64,000 bases of DNA from Paraburkholderia sp. PGU19 (GCF_013426915.1 NZ_AP023180.1:744001-808000); one strand, 5' to 3'. Counted from the stretch's first letter, positions 18,533-27,863 are shown. Translations and numbers: made by a program. The notes: generated by a model from the letters alone, not told the origin.

Positions 18533-18871
18533 CTAACCGCCTAACGCGGCGAGATTCAACTGATACGAGCGCCCGATCCACGCCGCGCAATCGCGGTGAT
18601 CGCGCAACGCGTTGCCCGTGTTCGGATGGATGAAGACGTCCAGCGCGCCGTGATTGAGCGCGAGCCATCCGAACAGTTCCGCGAGCAGTTCGGGGCCGAA
18701 CGCAAGCTGATACGACCACATCGGATGCGGACCGACGGGACGTTCATGGAAGCGCCCCATTTGGAATCTGCCGTGAAACTGCGCTTCGATGGCTTCGCGC
18801 AGCGTCCATGCGGCGTCGCGTGTCGCCTGATCGAAGTACACATGTGCGTGCCAGCTGGCGATTGCCGTCAT
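18533..18871 (-). CDS. DOPA 4,5-dioxygenase family protein
   Basis: The 112-residue protein is a small ferredoxin-like-fold member of the DOPA 4,5-dioxygenase (DUF1214-like small aromatic dioxygenase) family, with WHAHVYFD at residues ~6-13, GPHPMWSYQLAF in the middle and DVFIHPNTGNALRDH near residue 75 carrying conserved His residues. The start is placed at the Met just before TAIASWHAHVYF; an upstream Met adds 26 residues without family similarity. In plants such enzymes open the ring of DOPA; the bacterial role is unknown. Confidence 0.87.
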   Translation of the reverse strand: MTAIASWHAHVYFDQATRDAAWTLREAIEAQFHGRFQMGRFHERPVGPHPMWSYQLAFGPELLAELFGWLALNHGALDVFIHPNTGNALRDHRDCAAWIGRSYQLNLAALGG

Positions 18872-18973
18872 GGTCCGTTGCGGCCGGAGCCGTCCTTCGT
18901 TTCGGGTGGTGCGAGGTTCATCATAGGCGCTCGATCGCGGTATGAACAAACCGGGATTGAACGGAAGCGAGTT

Positions 18974-20029
18974 TCATCGAACGCCGATGCGCGATTCGAT
19001 CGCCCGGATCAGCCCTTCGATCCAGCTACGCAGCCCCGCATCCGACACCGACACAGGCAGCGAGCGCGCGAGAATGCCGTACACCTGCTTGCGCTGGATC
19101 TTCGACACTTTCGCCGGCTCCAGCCAGTGCGCGTTATCGACCAGCAGCAGCATCGTTTCGAGCCCGATCACGATCGGCCACACGCACGCGAGGCGCAAGC
19201 GCAGCGAGAAACGCGGAATCGCGAGCGTGTAGTCGAGCGCAGCGCGGAAGTGATCGAGCGACTTGCGCACCAGTTCGTGCATCAAGGGTTGCGCGCGCTG
19301 CGATGCTTGCGGCGCCAGCAGCATCTGCGGCGTCAGGCCGTAGCGATCGAGCAGCGCGGACGGCAGATAGCAGCGTCCAATGCGCAAATCCTTGCCGCAA
19401 TCGCGCAGCACGTTGGTCATCTGCAGCGCCTTGCCGAAGCGCACGCCGCGCTCGAGCATCGTGGGCTCGCTGGTATTCAGCGTGCCGGGCAGATGCGCGT
19501 AGGTCATCTTCGTCCAGAACTCGCCGACGCAGCCCGCGACCAGATACGTATAGCGATCCAGTTCGTCCCATTCGCGCAGCGCGACGATGCGGCCCGAGCG
19601 CTCGTCGGGAAAGGTGCGCAGGTCGAATTCCATACCTGTGGTCAGTGTCGTGACGATCTCGCGCACGGCGGTGCGGTCGGCCGCTTCGAGTTGCTGGAGC
19701 ACGTCGAGTGCGGGCGCGATCGATTCGAGCAAGACCTTTTCATCCGATTGCGTCTGCTGGCCCGCCACTTCGTTCGCGAGGCGCTGCGCAAGCTCGCCGT
19801 CGTCGGTCGCGCCGTTGACCTGATCGCGCAACGCGAGCAGCAGCGCGAGCCGCTGTTCGGGCGGAATCAGCGCGGTATCGGCGATCGTGTCGGCGGCGCG
19901 CGCGAGCAGATATGCGAGGCCGATGGGATCGCGCATGCCCGCGGGCAGAATGCGCAAGGTCAGATAGAAGGAACGGGAAACCCCTTTGAGCAACGGGCCC
20001 AGCAAGAAGGCCCGGGTGGAACTGGACAT
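18974..20029 (-). CDS. Squalene/phytoene synthase family protein
   Basis: The 351-residue protein is a trans-isoprenyl diphosphate synthase of the head-to-head type. It has the two Asp-rich motifs DTIAD (residues ~49-53) and DCGKD (~210-214), the latter in the context NVLRDCGKDLRIGRCYLP, which matches the squalene synthase branch. Length agrees with squalene synthase (about 350). The start MSSSTRAFLLGPLLKGVSRSF is preferred since the 60-residue upstream extension has no family similarity. No hopanoid genes (shc, hpn) are adjacent, so the product's fate is not shown here. It is divergent from an ABC exporter. Confidence 0.9.
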   Translation of the reverse strand: MSSSTRAFLLGPLLKGVSRSFYLTLRILPAGMRDPIGLAYLLARAADTIADTALIPPEQRLALLLALRDQVNGATDDGELAQRLANEVAGQQTQSDEKVLLESIAPALDVLQQLEAADRTAVREIVTTLTTGMEFDLRTFPDERSGRIVALREWDELDRYTYLVAGCVGEFWTKMTYAHLPGTLNTSEPTMLERGVRFGKALQMTNVLRDCGKDLRIGRCYLPSALLDRYGLTPQMLLAPQASQRAQPLMHELVRKSLDHFRAALDYTLAIPRFSLRLRLACVWPIVIGLETMLLLVDNAHWLEPAKVSKIQRKQVYGILARSLPVSVSDAGLRSWIEGLIRAIESRIGVR

Positions 20030-20293
20030 GAGTTGATATCGATCAGGTTGAGTCTCTGCTTGAGTTGAGCACGAAACCCGAAGTTGGAGTTGTTCGGCGC
20101 TGCCGCATTGTATCCGCCACCGGTGTGACAGGCCGCAAAGCCCGCCCGCCGTCATTCGATGAAGCGCGCATAAAACCAACACAAGGCGTCGTGTCGAAGC
20201 ACATTGCAATCACCTTGCGCAAGCTTTCCTGCTAGAATTCAAGCCTCAACGCAGTCGTTCTTCATCCACTCATTCACCCAAGGGAGGCATTCA

Positions 20294-20359
20294 ATGCACG
20301 CAATGTACATCGCAGTCTCTCGCGGGATGTCGCGACGCTTCCTCTGCGCTCCAAGCTAG
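20294..20359 (+). CDS. Possible 21-codon leader ORF upstream of the ABC exporter
   Basis: A 21-residue frame (MHAMYIAVSRGMSRRFLCAPS) is preceded at a 5-nt spacing by an unusually strong Shine-Dalgarno-like AAGGGAGG (20280-20287). It ends 151 nt before the ABC exporter start. The good ribosome site and the absence of any other gene in this 480-bp gap make a translated leader plausible. It has no resemblance to known attenuator peptides that I recognise. Confidence 0.35.
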   Translation: MHAMYIAVSRGMSRRFLCAPS

Positions 20360-20510
20360 GTTGCCGTCTGCGCTGGCCCACAAGCGCCCGCGCCTTTGTC
20401 AGACTACCGGTTTTCTTTGTCGCCGCCGCGCGTTGGCGGGCATCGGTCGTCGACTTCTGAATCTCCTGACCGGATAGCGCTGCGCCGCCTCGCGCCGCAC
20501 GCTGACATAC

Positions 20511-22379
20511 ATGGCTAGCAAAAAACTCGACTTTGGCGCGCAAGCGTTCAGAAGCGTTCTCGGCTTCACTTTCCATCACTGGCGCAAGCAGCCCGTGCGC
20601 GTGGTCGGCATTGCGCTGTTCGCGCTGTCGGCCGCGCTCGCGGACGTGCTGACGCCGCTCTTCGCGGGCCGTCTGGTCGACGCACTCGCGTCGGGCAGCA
20701 CGCTCGGCAAGGACGCCGCATCGCATCCGGCGCTAGTCGCGTTCTTCACCCTGATCGCGCTCGGCATCGGCGGCACGTTGCTGCGGCAACTGGTCTATCG
20801 CAGCATCATCGTGATGACGCTCAAGATGATGAGCGCGATCTGCGCGAACGCGTTTCATCGCGTGCAGCGCTTTTCGACCGACTGGCATGCGAACAGCTTT
20901 GCCGGCTCGACGGTGCGCAAGATCACGCGCGGCATCTGGGCGCTCGACCTGCTCAACGACACGCTGCTGATCGCGCTGCTGCCTTCTCTGCTGATGCTCG
21001 CCGGATCGACGGTGCTGCTGGGCTTTCACTGGCCCGTGATGGGCCTCGTGGTCGGCGTCGGCTCGCTCACGTATGTCGCCGTGACGGTCGCGCTATCGCT
21101 CGGCTACGTCGCGCCTGCCGCGCGTCTCGGCAATCTGTGGGACACGCGCATGGGCGGCTCGCTCGCCGACGCCGTCAGCAGTAACGCCGTCGTCAAGGCG
21201 TTCGGCGCGGAAGAACGCGAGGAAAGCCGGCTCGATCGCGTGATCGCCAAGTGGCGGCAACGCACGCGCCGCACGTGGCAGCGCGGCACGACCAACGGCG
21301 GCGTGCAGGGCGGCATGCTGGCGCTGATGCAGGCGGCCATTCTCGGCGCGGCGCTGCTGCTGTGGCTGCGCGACGAAGCGAGCGTCGGCGACATCACGTA
21401 TGCGCTGACCACATTTTTCGTGCTGCAAGGCTATCTGCGCGATGTCGGGATGCACGTGCGCAACCTGCAACGCTCGGTGAACGACATGGAAGAACTCGTC
21501 GCGCTCGAACGCGAGCCGCTCGGCATCGAAGACAAACGCGGCGCGCCCGCCATCGATATCGAGCAAGGCGAAATCCGCTTCGAGCACGTGACGTTCCGCT
21601 ATGGCGCGCAGCGCACGGCGCTCTACAACGACTTCTCGCTGCGCATCGCGCCAGGCGAGCGGATCGGTCTCGTCGGACATTCGGGCTCGGGCAAGACGAC
21701 CTTCATCAAGCTGATCCAGCGCCTGTACGACATCGACGACGGCCGCATCACGATCGATGGGCAGAACATCGCCGACGTGCAGCAGGCGTCGCTGCGCCAG
21801 CACATCGCGATCGTGCAGCAGGAGCCCGTGCTGTTCCACCGCTCGCTGGCGGAGAACATCGCCTATGCACGGCCCGGCGCGTCGTTCGATGACATCGTGC
21901 AGGCCGCGAAGCTGGCCAGCGCGCATGACTTCATCGACGCGCTGCCGCATGGCTACGACACGCTGGTCGGCGAGCGCGGCGTGAAGCTGTCGGGCGGCGA
22001 GCGCCAGCGGGTCGCGATCGCGCGCGCGTTTCTCGCGGACGCGCCGATCCTGATCTTCGACGAAGCCACGTCGAGCCTCGACAGCGAAAGCGAGGTGCTG
22101 ATCCAGCAGGCGATGGAGCGGCTGATGGTTGGACGCACGACACTCGTCGTCGCGCACCGGCTCTCGACAGTGCGCGCGCTCGACCGCCTGCTGGTGCTGG
22201 ACAAGGGCCGCGTGGTCGAGGAAGGCAGCCACGAGCAACTGATCCGGATCGAGCACGGCGTGTACCGTCGGCTGTTCGAACGCCAGGCGCTGGAGTTGAC
22301 CAAGGGCCTGCTCGATGATGGACCGGTGCGCGGCAGCGAGCGGTTTGCCAGCGATCCGAGCCTGATCGGTGGCAAATAA
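20511..22379 (+). CDS. ABC exporter, fused permease and ATPase (half transporter)
   Basis: The 622-residue protein has an N-terminal type IV ABC transmembrane domain (residues ~30-330) and a C-terminal nucleotide-binding domain. Walker A is GHSGSGKTT, the signature is LSGGERQRVAIARAF and Walker B is ILIFDEATSSLD, followed by the switch His in LVVAHRLS. It should work as a homodimer in the inner membrane, like MsbA or multidrug exporters. The substrate is unknown. It is divergent from the squalene synthase gene. Confidence 0.93.
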   Translation: MASKKLDFGAQAFRSVLGFTFHHWRKQPVRVVGIALFALSAALADVLTPLFAGRLVDALASGSTLGKDAASHPALVAFFTLIALGIGGTLLRQLVYRSIIVMTLKMMSAICANAFHRVQRFSTDWHANSFAGSTVRKITRGIWALDLLNDTLLIALLPSLLMLAGSTVLLGFHWPVMGLVVGVGSLTYVAVTVALSLGYVAPAARLGNLWDTRMGGSLADAVSSNAVVKAFGAEEREESRLDRVIAKWRQRTRRTWQRGTTNGGVQGGMLALMQAAILGAALLLWLRDEASVGDITYALTTFFVLQGYLRDVGMHVRNLQRSVNDMEELVALEREPLGIEDKRGAPAIDIEQGEIRFEHVTFRYGAQRTALYNDFSLRIAPGERIGLVGHSGSGKTTFIKLIQRLYDIDDGRITIDGQNIADVQQASLRQHIAIVQQEPVLFHRSLAENIAYARPGASFDDIVQAAKLASAHDFIDALPHGYDTLVGERGVKLSGGERQRVAIARAFLADAPILIFDEATSSLDSESEVLIQQAMERLMVGRTTLVVAHRLSTVRALDRLLVLDKGRVVEEGSHEQLIRIEHGVYRRLFERQALELTKGLLDDGPVRGSERFASDPSLIGGK

Positions 22380-22467
22380 ACCCGTCAGCGGTGGTACGAA
22401 GAAGCGGTACGAACGAGCGACAGGGACAAGCGGCGCGCAGACGCCGCTTTCCTTCGCGTACCTTTTG

Positions 22468-22496
22468 CTTTCGACACGCTGACGGTGCGTTATAAT
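22468..22496 (+). promoter_or_regulatory. Sigma70-type promoter of the riboswitch-controlled antiporter
   Basis: A consensus -10 box TATAAT at 22491-22496 lies just upstream of the riboswitch aptamer. The -35 region is poor (TTTCGA at 22469-22474 with a 16-bp spacer is the best candidate). Transcription would begin near 22503, placing the aptamer at the very 5' end of the mRNA. Confidence 0.6.
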
Positions 22497-22504
22497 TTCG
22501 TTGT

Positions 22505-22625
22505 CTTAGGGGAGTAGTCTGCTGCGCCGTTTCCGGTGTAGCGCCGCCGTCAACATATTTGGCATTCATGCCATGGCGTCGGCAGCCGTCCCACGGCCTG
22601 ACGAGACCTTTGACGCGTCCTTTTC
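22505..22625 (+). promoter_or_regulatory. yybP-ykoY type manganese riboswitch
   Basis: The RNA carries the hallmark conserved pieces of the yybP-ykoY class in order: GGGGAGTAG at 22509-22517, GTCAACATA at about 22549-22557, and TGACGAGACCTTTG near 22599-22612. The last is the loop that binds Mn2+ in this class. Variable hairpins occur between them. A further stable hairpin (GAGCCGGGC / GCCCGGCTC, 22630-22682) follows and may form part of the expression platform. No U-run follows, so control may be on translation of the gene at 22728. The class is known to switch on Mn exporters when Mn2+ is high. Confidence 0.85.
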
Positions 22626-22727
22626 ACCCGAGCCGGGCGAAGGGATGCGTCATTGGTTTGCGTGCCCGGCTCGTGGAGATAACAAGTTGTCGACTATTCC
22701 CCCTTCCCGCATTCCGGGGCGTCCGTC

Positions 22728-23729
22728 ATGATCCTGACCTTCGCCCTGCTCATCGCCGCCGCCGGCGTCATCTACGTTTCCTGCGAAACCTTCGTCAACG
22801 GTGTCGAGTGGCTTGGCAACAAGCTGAACATGACACAGACGGCCACGGGTACGATCCTCGCCGCGTTCGGCACTGCGCTGCCCGAGAGCGTCGTGACGCT
22901 GGTCGCCGTTGCCTTCGGCAACACGCCCGCGCACAAGGAAATCGGCGTAGGCGCCGCGATTGGCGGACCGCTCGCGCTCAGCACGATCGCCTACGCCGTG
23001 GTCGGCCTTGCGCTGCTGGCCACGGCCAAACGCGTCGGCCAGATGCGGGCGAACGCGGTCGATGCCGACACGCGCCGTCTGCGCCGCGACCAGATCTGGT
23101 TTCTCGCCATTTTCGCCGTCAAGATCGTGCTCGGCCTGGTGGTGTTCAACTTCAAGCCCGTGCTCGGTCTCGCGTTTCTCGCGGCCTACGCCTTCTACTG
23201 CTGGAAGGAACTCACGGCAGAAGGCGACGCAGGCGATCACGAAGCGCTCGAACCGCTCAAGCTGCGCCCGCGCGACGCCAATCCCGCCATGCCGTGGATC
23301 GTCGCGCAGACGGTCGGCGCGCTGGTCATGATCTTTCTCGCGTCGCATCTGTTCGTGGGGCAGATTGAGGCGGTCGGGCCGTGGCTCGGCATCGATCCAC
23401 AACTGACGGCGCTGCTGTTCAGCCCGATTGCGACGGAGCTGCCGGAAATCATGAACGCCGTGATCTGGGTGCGTCAAGGCAAGGAGCGCCTCGCGCTCGC
23501 CAACATCAGCGGCGCAATGATGATCCAGGCGACGATCCCCACCGCGTTCGGCCTGTTCTTCACGCCGTGGCATCTGGCCACGCCGTCCATTCTCGCTGCC
23601 GTCGTCACTGCGCTGGCCATCGTGGTGCTGCAATGGATCTTCCGTGCACCCCGCGTGCTGAGCCGCAGGCTGGCTTACGTCGGCTGTCTGTATGCAGTGT
23701 TCGCCGCGCTGCTGTTCGCCGTCAGGTAA
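22728..23729 (+). CDS. Sodium/calcium-exchanger-like (CaCA) membrane antiporter, probable Mn2+ exporter
   Basis: The 333-residue protein has about 10 membrane segments in two repeats. Each repeat has a CaCA alpha-type motif: GTALPESVVTLVAVAFGN in the first (residues ~46-63), and SPIATELPEIMNA then ANISGAMMIQATIP in the second. These acidic and polar residues coordinate the cation in the family. The yybP-ykoY riboswitch in its leader argues that Mn2+ is the physiological substrate or signal. That is inference from the riboswitch; transport of Ca2+ is not excluded. Confidence 0.9.
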   Translation: MILTFALLIAAAGVIYVSCETFVNGVEWLGNKLNMTQTATGTILAAFGTALPESVVTLVAVAFGNTPAHKEIGVGAAIGGPLALSTIAYAVVGLALLATAKRVGQMRANAVDADTRRLRRDQIWFLAIFAVKIVLGLVVFNFKPVLGLAFLAAYAFYCWKELTAEGDAGDHEALEPLKLRPRDANPAMPWIVAQTVGALVMIFLASHLFVGQIEAVGPWLGIDPQLTALLFSPIATELPEIMNAVIWVRQGKERLALANISGAMMIQATIPTAFGLFFTPWHLATPSILAAVVTALAIVVLQWIFRAPRVLSRRLAYVGCLYAVFAALLFAVR

Positions 23730-23859
23730 CAGCGCATCGAGTCTGCTCCGGAGGGCGCAGTCATGGCTCCCTCCGTACGCGATTCTGGCTTGCTATCATC
23801 AGCGATTCGGTTCATCAATTCAGCGAAGACCATTCCGCGCCGCTTCCGGCAACACCGCC

Positions 23860-24780
23860 ATGACACTGCACATCGACACTCCCCTTCTCGAATCCCAACC
23901 GCTCAGCCAGCATCTGGGCCGCCGCGTGCTGCTCAAGATGGATGCGTTACAGCCGCCCGGCTCGTTCAAGATCCGCGGCATCGGCTACGCGTGCGAAGAA
24001 CACGCGAAGCGCGGCAAGCGCCGCTTCGTCTCGTCGTCGGGCGGCAATGCGGGCATCGCGGTCGCGTATGCGGGCCGCGCGCTGTCCGTTCCCGTCACGG
24101 TCGTCGTGCCGCAAAGCACGGGCGAGCGCGCGAAGGAACTGATCCGCCTGCAAGGCGCGAACGTGATCGTGCACGGCGCGACCTGGCAGGAAGCGAACGC
24201 ATTCGCGCTCGAACAGGTCGGTCCCGACGATGCCTTCATCCATCCGTTCGACGATCCGCTCTTGTGGCACGGCCATGCGTCGATGATCGACGAGGTCGTG
24301 CGCGCGGGGGCGAAGTTCGATGCCGTGGTGCTGTCGGTGGGCGGCGGCGGCTTGATGGCGGGCGCGATCGAAGGCTTGCGGCGCAACGGTCTCGGCCACG
24401 TGCCGCTGATCGCAGTCGAAACGGAAGGCGCGTCATCGCTCGCGCAATCGGTGCGCGCTGGGAAGCGGATCGAATTGCCGGGTATTACGAGTGTCGCGAC
24501 GTCGCTGGGCGCGAAGCAGGTGTGCGAGCAGGCGTTCATGCTGACGCAGACGCATCCTGTCGAATGCGTGGTGGTGTCGGACAAGGAAGCCGTGGATGCA
24601 TCGCGCCGCTTCGTCGACGATCACCGCGTGCTCGTCGAGCCCGCATGCGGTGCGAGCCTCGCCCTCGTCTATCGGCAAACGGAAGCGCTACAGCGCTTAG
24701 AAAGCGTGCTCGTGATCGTGTGCGGCGGCGCCGCCACAACCATCGAGCAACTGGAGCGCTGGCATCGCGAGATGGCGTGA
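23860..24780 (+). CDS. PLP-dependent serine/threonine dehydratase-like enzyme
   Basis: The 306-residue protein is a fold-type II PLP enzyme. PPGSFKIRGI (residues ~29-38) includes the PLP-binding Lys, SSGGNAGIAVAYAG contacts the substrate and VGGGGLMAGAIEGL is the phosphate-binding glycine loop. The gene is shorter than biosynthetic IlvA and lacks its regulatory domain, so catabolic L-serine/threonine dehydratase (sdaA/TdcB type) or a cystathionine-like side activity is likely. The start is placed at MTLHIDTPLL because the upstream 56 codons have no family similarity. Confidence 0.88.
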   Translation: MTLHIDTPLLESQPLSQHLGRRVLLKMDALQPPGSFKIRGIGYACEEHAKRGKRRFVSSSGGNAGIAVAYAGRALSVPVTVVVPQSTGERAKELIRLQGANVIVHGATWQEANAFALEQVGPDDAFIHPFDDPLLWHGHASMIDEVVRAGAKFDAVVLSVGGGGLMAGAIEGLRRNGLGHVPLIAVETEGASSLAQSVRAGKRIELPGITSVATSLGAKQVCEQAFMLTQTHPVECVVVSDKEAVDASRRFVDDHRVLVEPACGASLALVYRQTEALQRLESVLVIVCGGAATTIEQLERWHREMA

Positions 24781-24816
24781 GCCTCGTACCGACGTCACGC
24801 CTTTCTGACTAGCTAA

Positions 24817-26016
24817 TCACAACGCGGCGATCAGCGTCTCGACACCGCGCAGGTTGTTCCGTCTGCGCCATTGCAAGGCATCGAGATTCGTGAGGCGCAG
24901 TTGCGGCAGACGCGTCAGCAGCGTGTGCAGCGCGATTTCGAGTTCCATCATCGCGAGGCGCGCGCCGAGGCAGTAGTGAATGCCCGCGCCAAAGGTCAGC
25001 AAATGGCCTGACGGCTCGCGGCCGATATCGAGCGTATCCGGCGCGTCGAAACGCGCCGGGTCGCGATTGGCCGAACCGAGCAGCATGAAGACGATCGAGC
25101 CGCGCGGCAGCGTCTGCCCGTCGACGTCGATATCGTCGAACGCGGTACGCACCACCATCTGCACGGCCGTGTCGTAGCGCGCGCATTCTGCAACGGCCTT
25201 CGATACCAGCGACGGGTCGCTACGCAACCTTTCCAGTTGTGCCGGATGCCGATGCAGCGCGATCAACGCGTTGCCGAGCATGTTCGATGTGGTCTCGTGC
25301 CCCGCGACGAACAGCAAGATCACGTTTGAGATGATCTCGTCTTCCGACAGCCGCTCGCCGCCCTCTTCCGCCTGGATCAGCGACGACACGATGTCGTGGC
25401 CGGGCGCGGCGCGCCGTTGCGCGACCACTGCCCGGAAATACTGTTCGAGTTCGAGCGCCGCCTGATTCGCGCGCGCAAGCGCGTCGGCCGACATTGGCGC
25501 GAGATCGAACGCGGACACCAGCAGGCTCGCCGCGTCGCCGAAGCGCACGCCATCCTCGACGGGCACATCGAGCAGCCGGCAGATGATCTGCAACGGCAGC
25601 GGCATCGCGAACTCGCTGACGAGATCCACTTCGGGCTTGCCTTGCATCGCGTCGATCAGACTGTCCGTCGTTTCTTCGGCGATGGTGCGCAGCGTTTCGA
25701 TCTGCCGCGCATTGAATGCCTTCATCAGCAGCGCGCGCAGGCGCGTGTGCGTGGGCGGGTTCATCATCAGGAAGGTGCGTTCGAGCGCCTGAAACACCGG
25801 CTGCTCGCGCGCGCTCTCGCCGTAGCGCGCGACCACGCTGGGTATGTACGTCTTGCCCATGCGGCGGTCGGGCAGCAGCGCGTCGATGACGGCGTGACGG
25901 CCCGTCAGCATGATGCTGGGCGCGAGCGGCACGAAGGCACCCGCGCTGCGGATGCCTTCATAGAACGGATAGGGATTGTCGAAGTAGGCCGGGGACGACA
26001 GATCGGTGAATTTCAT
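24817..26016 (-). CDS. Cytochrome P450
   Basis: The 399-residue protein is a soluble bacterial P450 monooxygenase. The I-helix motif is VAGHETTSNM (residues ~236-245) and the heme-ligand loop is FGAGIHYCLGARLAMMELE (Cys near 347). The start at MKFTDLSSPAYFDNPYPFYEG fits the usual P450 N-terminus; 36 extra upstream codons are excluded. There is no ferredoxin gene beside it, so redox partners must come from elsewhere. Substrate unknown. Confidence 0.95.
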   Translation of the reverse strand: MKFTDLSSPAYFDNPYPFYEGIRSAGAFVPLAPSIMLTGRHAVIDALLPDRRMGKTYIPSVVARYGESAREQPVFQALERTFLMMNPPTHTRLRALLMKAFNARQIETLRTIAEETTDSLIDAMQGKPEVDLVSEFAMPLPLQIICRLLDVPVEDGVRFGDAASLLVSAFDLAPMSADALARANQAALELEQYFRAVVAQRRAAPGHDIVSSLIQAEEGGERLSEDEIISNVILLFVAGHETTSNMLGNALIALHRHPAQLERLRSDPSLVSKAVAECARYDTAVQMVVRTAFDDIDVDGQTLPRGSIVFMLLGSANRDPARFDAPDTLDIGREPSGHLLTFGAGIHYCLGARLAMMELEIALHTLLTRLPQLRLTNLDALQWRRRNNLRGVETLIAAL

Positions 26017-26056
26017 GCTTTGATGCGTGGGGCTTAGAGTGATTGAAGGTGCAGCG

Positions 26057-27040
26057 TCAATCGAGAGGATACAGCCCACGCACGCGAGCGTGCAGACGAG
26101 CCAGCCCAAACAGCGCGTTCGCATACGGCGCGTCGACGCCCGTCAGCTTGCCCAGTTCGCACACCGCGCCCACCAGCGCGTCGAGTTCGACGGCCTTGCC
26201 CGCTTCGACGTCCTGCAGCATCGACGTGCGCATCGCCCCCAGCTTGAGCGTAACGGCGTGGCGGTCTTCGGGCGCCTGCTCGATGGGGATGCCGAAGCGC
26301 GCGCCGATGGCTTTCGCTTCGAGCATCACGCGCGTGACGAAATCGCGCGCGAGCGGGTCGCTCAGAATCTTGTCGGTGGTCGCGCCCGTGATCGCGCTGA
26401 TGGGGTTCATCGTCATGTTGCCCCACAGCTTGTACCAGACGTCGCGCTGGATCTGATCCGTCGCGCTCGCATCGAAACCGGCCTTGCGCAGCAGTTCGAC
26501 GAGCGACGCCACGCGCTCGCTCGCATGCCCCGTCGCTTCGCCGACGATCAGGCCACGCCCCTGATGATGCGCGACGACGCCCGGTGCATCGACGCGGCAA
26601 CTCGCATGCACGACGCATCCGAGCGTGCGTTCAGCGGGAATCGCGGCGGCAATCGAACCGTCGGGATCGACGGAAGCGAGCCGCGCGCCCGCGAACTCGC
26701 CATGCAAGCCGGCACAGAACCACCACGGCACGCCGTTCATTGCCGTCAGCACGAGCGTGTTCGGGCCGAGCAGCGGCGCGATGTGCTGCGCGACGGCGGC
26801 CATGCCGGGCGCTTTCACCGCGACGATCACGAGATCCTGTGCGCCGAGCGCTTCCGGTTTGTCGCTCGCCTGCACACGGACCGCATGCGTCTCGCCGTTT
26901 TCAATCAGGCGCAAGCCGTGTTCGCGCAACGCGTCGAGCGTCGCGCCGCGCGCGACCACGCTCACCTCGCAGCCCGCCTGCGCGAGCTTCACGCCCATCC
27001 ATCCGCCGATCGCGCCGGCGCCGTAAATGCATACCTTCAT
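26057..27040 (-). CDS. panE: 2-dehydropantoate 2-reductase family protein
   Basis: The 327-residue protein matches ketopantoate reductase. It begins with the NADP-binding motif IYGAGAIGGWMG (residues ~4-15), and has the substrate region VLTAMNGVPWWFCAGL and the catalytic Lys/Glu region WYKLWGNMTMNPISAI (residues ~206-221). In the pantothenate pathway it reduces 2-dehydropantoate with NADPH. Burkholderiales carry several paralogues, and the neighbouring class II aldolase gene suggests this one may act on another 2-keto acid, so the symbol is tentative. Confidence 0.85.
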   Translation of the reverse strand: MKVCIYGAGAIGGWMGVKLAQAGCEVSVVARGATLDALREHGLRLIENGETHAVRVQASDKPEALGAQDLVIVAVKAPGMAAVAQHIAPLLGPNTLVLTAMNGVPWWFCAGLHGEFAGARLASVDPDGSIAAAIPAERTLGCVVHASCRVDAPGVVAHHQGRGLIVGEATGHASERVASLVELLRKAGFDASATDQIQRDVWYKLWGNMTMNPISAITGATTDKILSDPLARDFVTRVMLEAKAIGARFGIPIEQAPEDRHAVTLKLGAMRTSMLQDVEAGKAVELDALVGAVCELGKLTGVDAPYANALFGLARLHARVRGLYPLD

Positions 27041-27052
27041 CGTTGTTCTTCC

Positions 27053-27852
27053 TCAATCCTTGTAGCTGGCGTCGATTCTATCGACCTTGCGCACCAGCGC
27101 GTCGAACACGTCCTGCCCCGCGCCGTAGCGCACGTCGAATTGCAACGCGTCGCGCGAGCATTGCTCGGCGACCGCTTCGGGCACGGGCCGCGCGCGGCCC
27201 ATCGCGAACGTCGCGACCTGAATCTCGCAGGCGCGGTTCAGCGTCCACAGAATCGCGAACGCTTGCGGCAAGGTCGTGCCCCACGACAGCAGCCCGTGAT
27301 TGCGCAGAATCACCGCCTGCCGGTCGCCGATATGTTCGACGAGGCGCGGCCCTTCTTCAGCGTGAATCGTGATGCCTTCGAAGTCGTGATACGCAATGCG
27401 TTCGTGCAACTGCGCGCTATAGAAGTTGGTCTGCTGCAAGCCGCCTTCCGAGCACGCGACGGCGACGCCCGCTGTGGTATGCGTATGCATCACGCAATGC
27501 GCATCTGGGATGCCTTCGTGCAGCGCCGAGTGCACGGTGAAGCCGGCAGGATTCACCGGATACGTCGAGCCATCGAGAATGCGCCCTGCGCATCGATCTT
27601 CACCAGATTGCGCGCCGTCACTTCACTGTAATGCAGGCCGAATGGATTGATCAGGAATTGCTTCGCTCCGCCCGTCACGCTGTCGGGCAGGCGCACCGTG
27701 ATGTGGTTGTAGATCAACTCGGTCCAGCCCAGCATATCGAAGACGCGATAACAGGCGGCCAATTGAACGCGCGCCTGCCACTCGTCAGGATGCATCGCTG
27801 CCGGGCCAGCGCCCGTGCCCGTGGCCCGCTCGTCTCGTTCCATGATCTCCAT
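27053..27852 (-). pseudogene. Class II aldolase/adducin family gene, frameshifted
   Basis: The gene would encode about 266 residues of a class II aldolase (metal-dependent sugar-phosphate aldolase/epimerase fold). The N-terminal part (27852 down to ~27584) reads to VKIDAQG, and the C-terminal part (in frame 27556-27053) continues from NPAGFTVHSALH with metal-binding His residues in MHTHTTAG and LRNHGLLSWG. Both halves align into one protein if a single C is restored at about 27583-27584 (GGCGC to GGCCGC, giving G-R-I-L-D-G). Either a recent frameshift or a base missing from the consensus. It is 12 nt from panE on one side and just downstream of the aminotransferase gene on the other. Confidence 0.85.
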
Positions 27853-27863
27853 CTCGTGCCTCC

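Noticed and set aside
22630..22682. Hairpin after the riboswitch considered as an intrinsic terminator
   Set aside because: The stem is strong but the loop is long (35 nt) and no T-run follows, so I list it only as a possible part of the expression platform.
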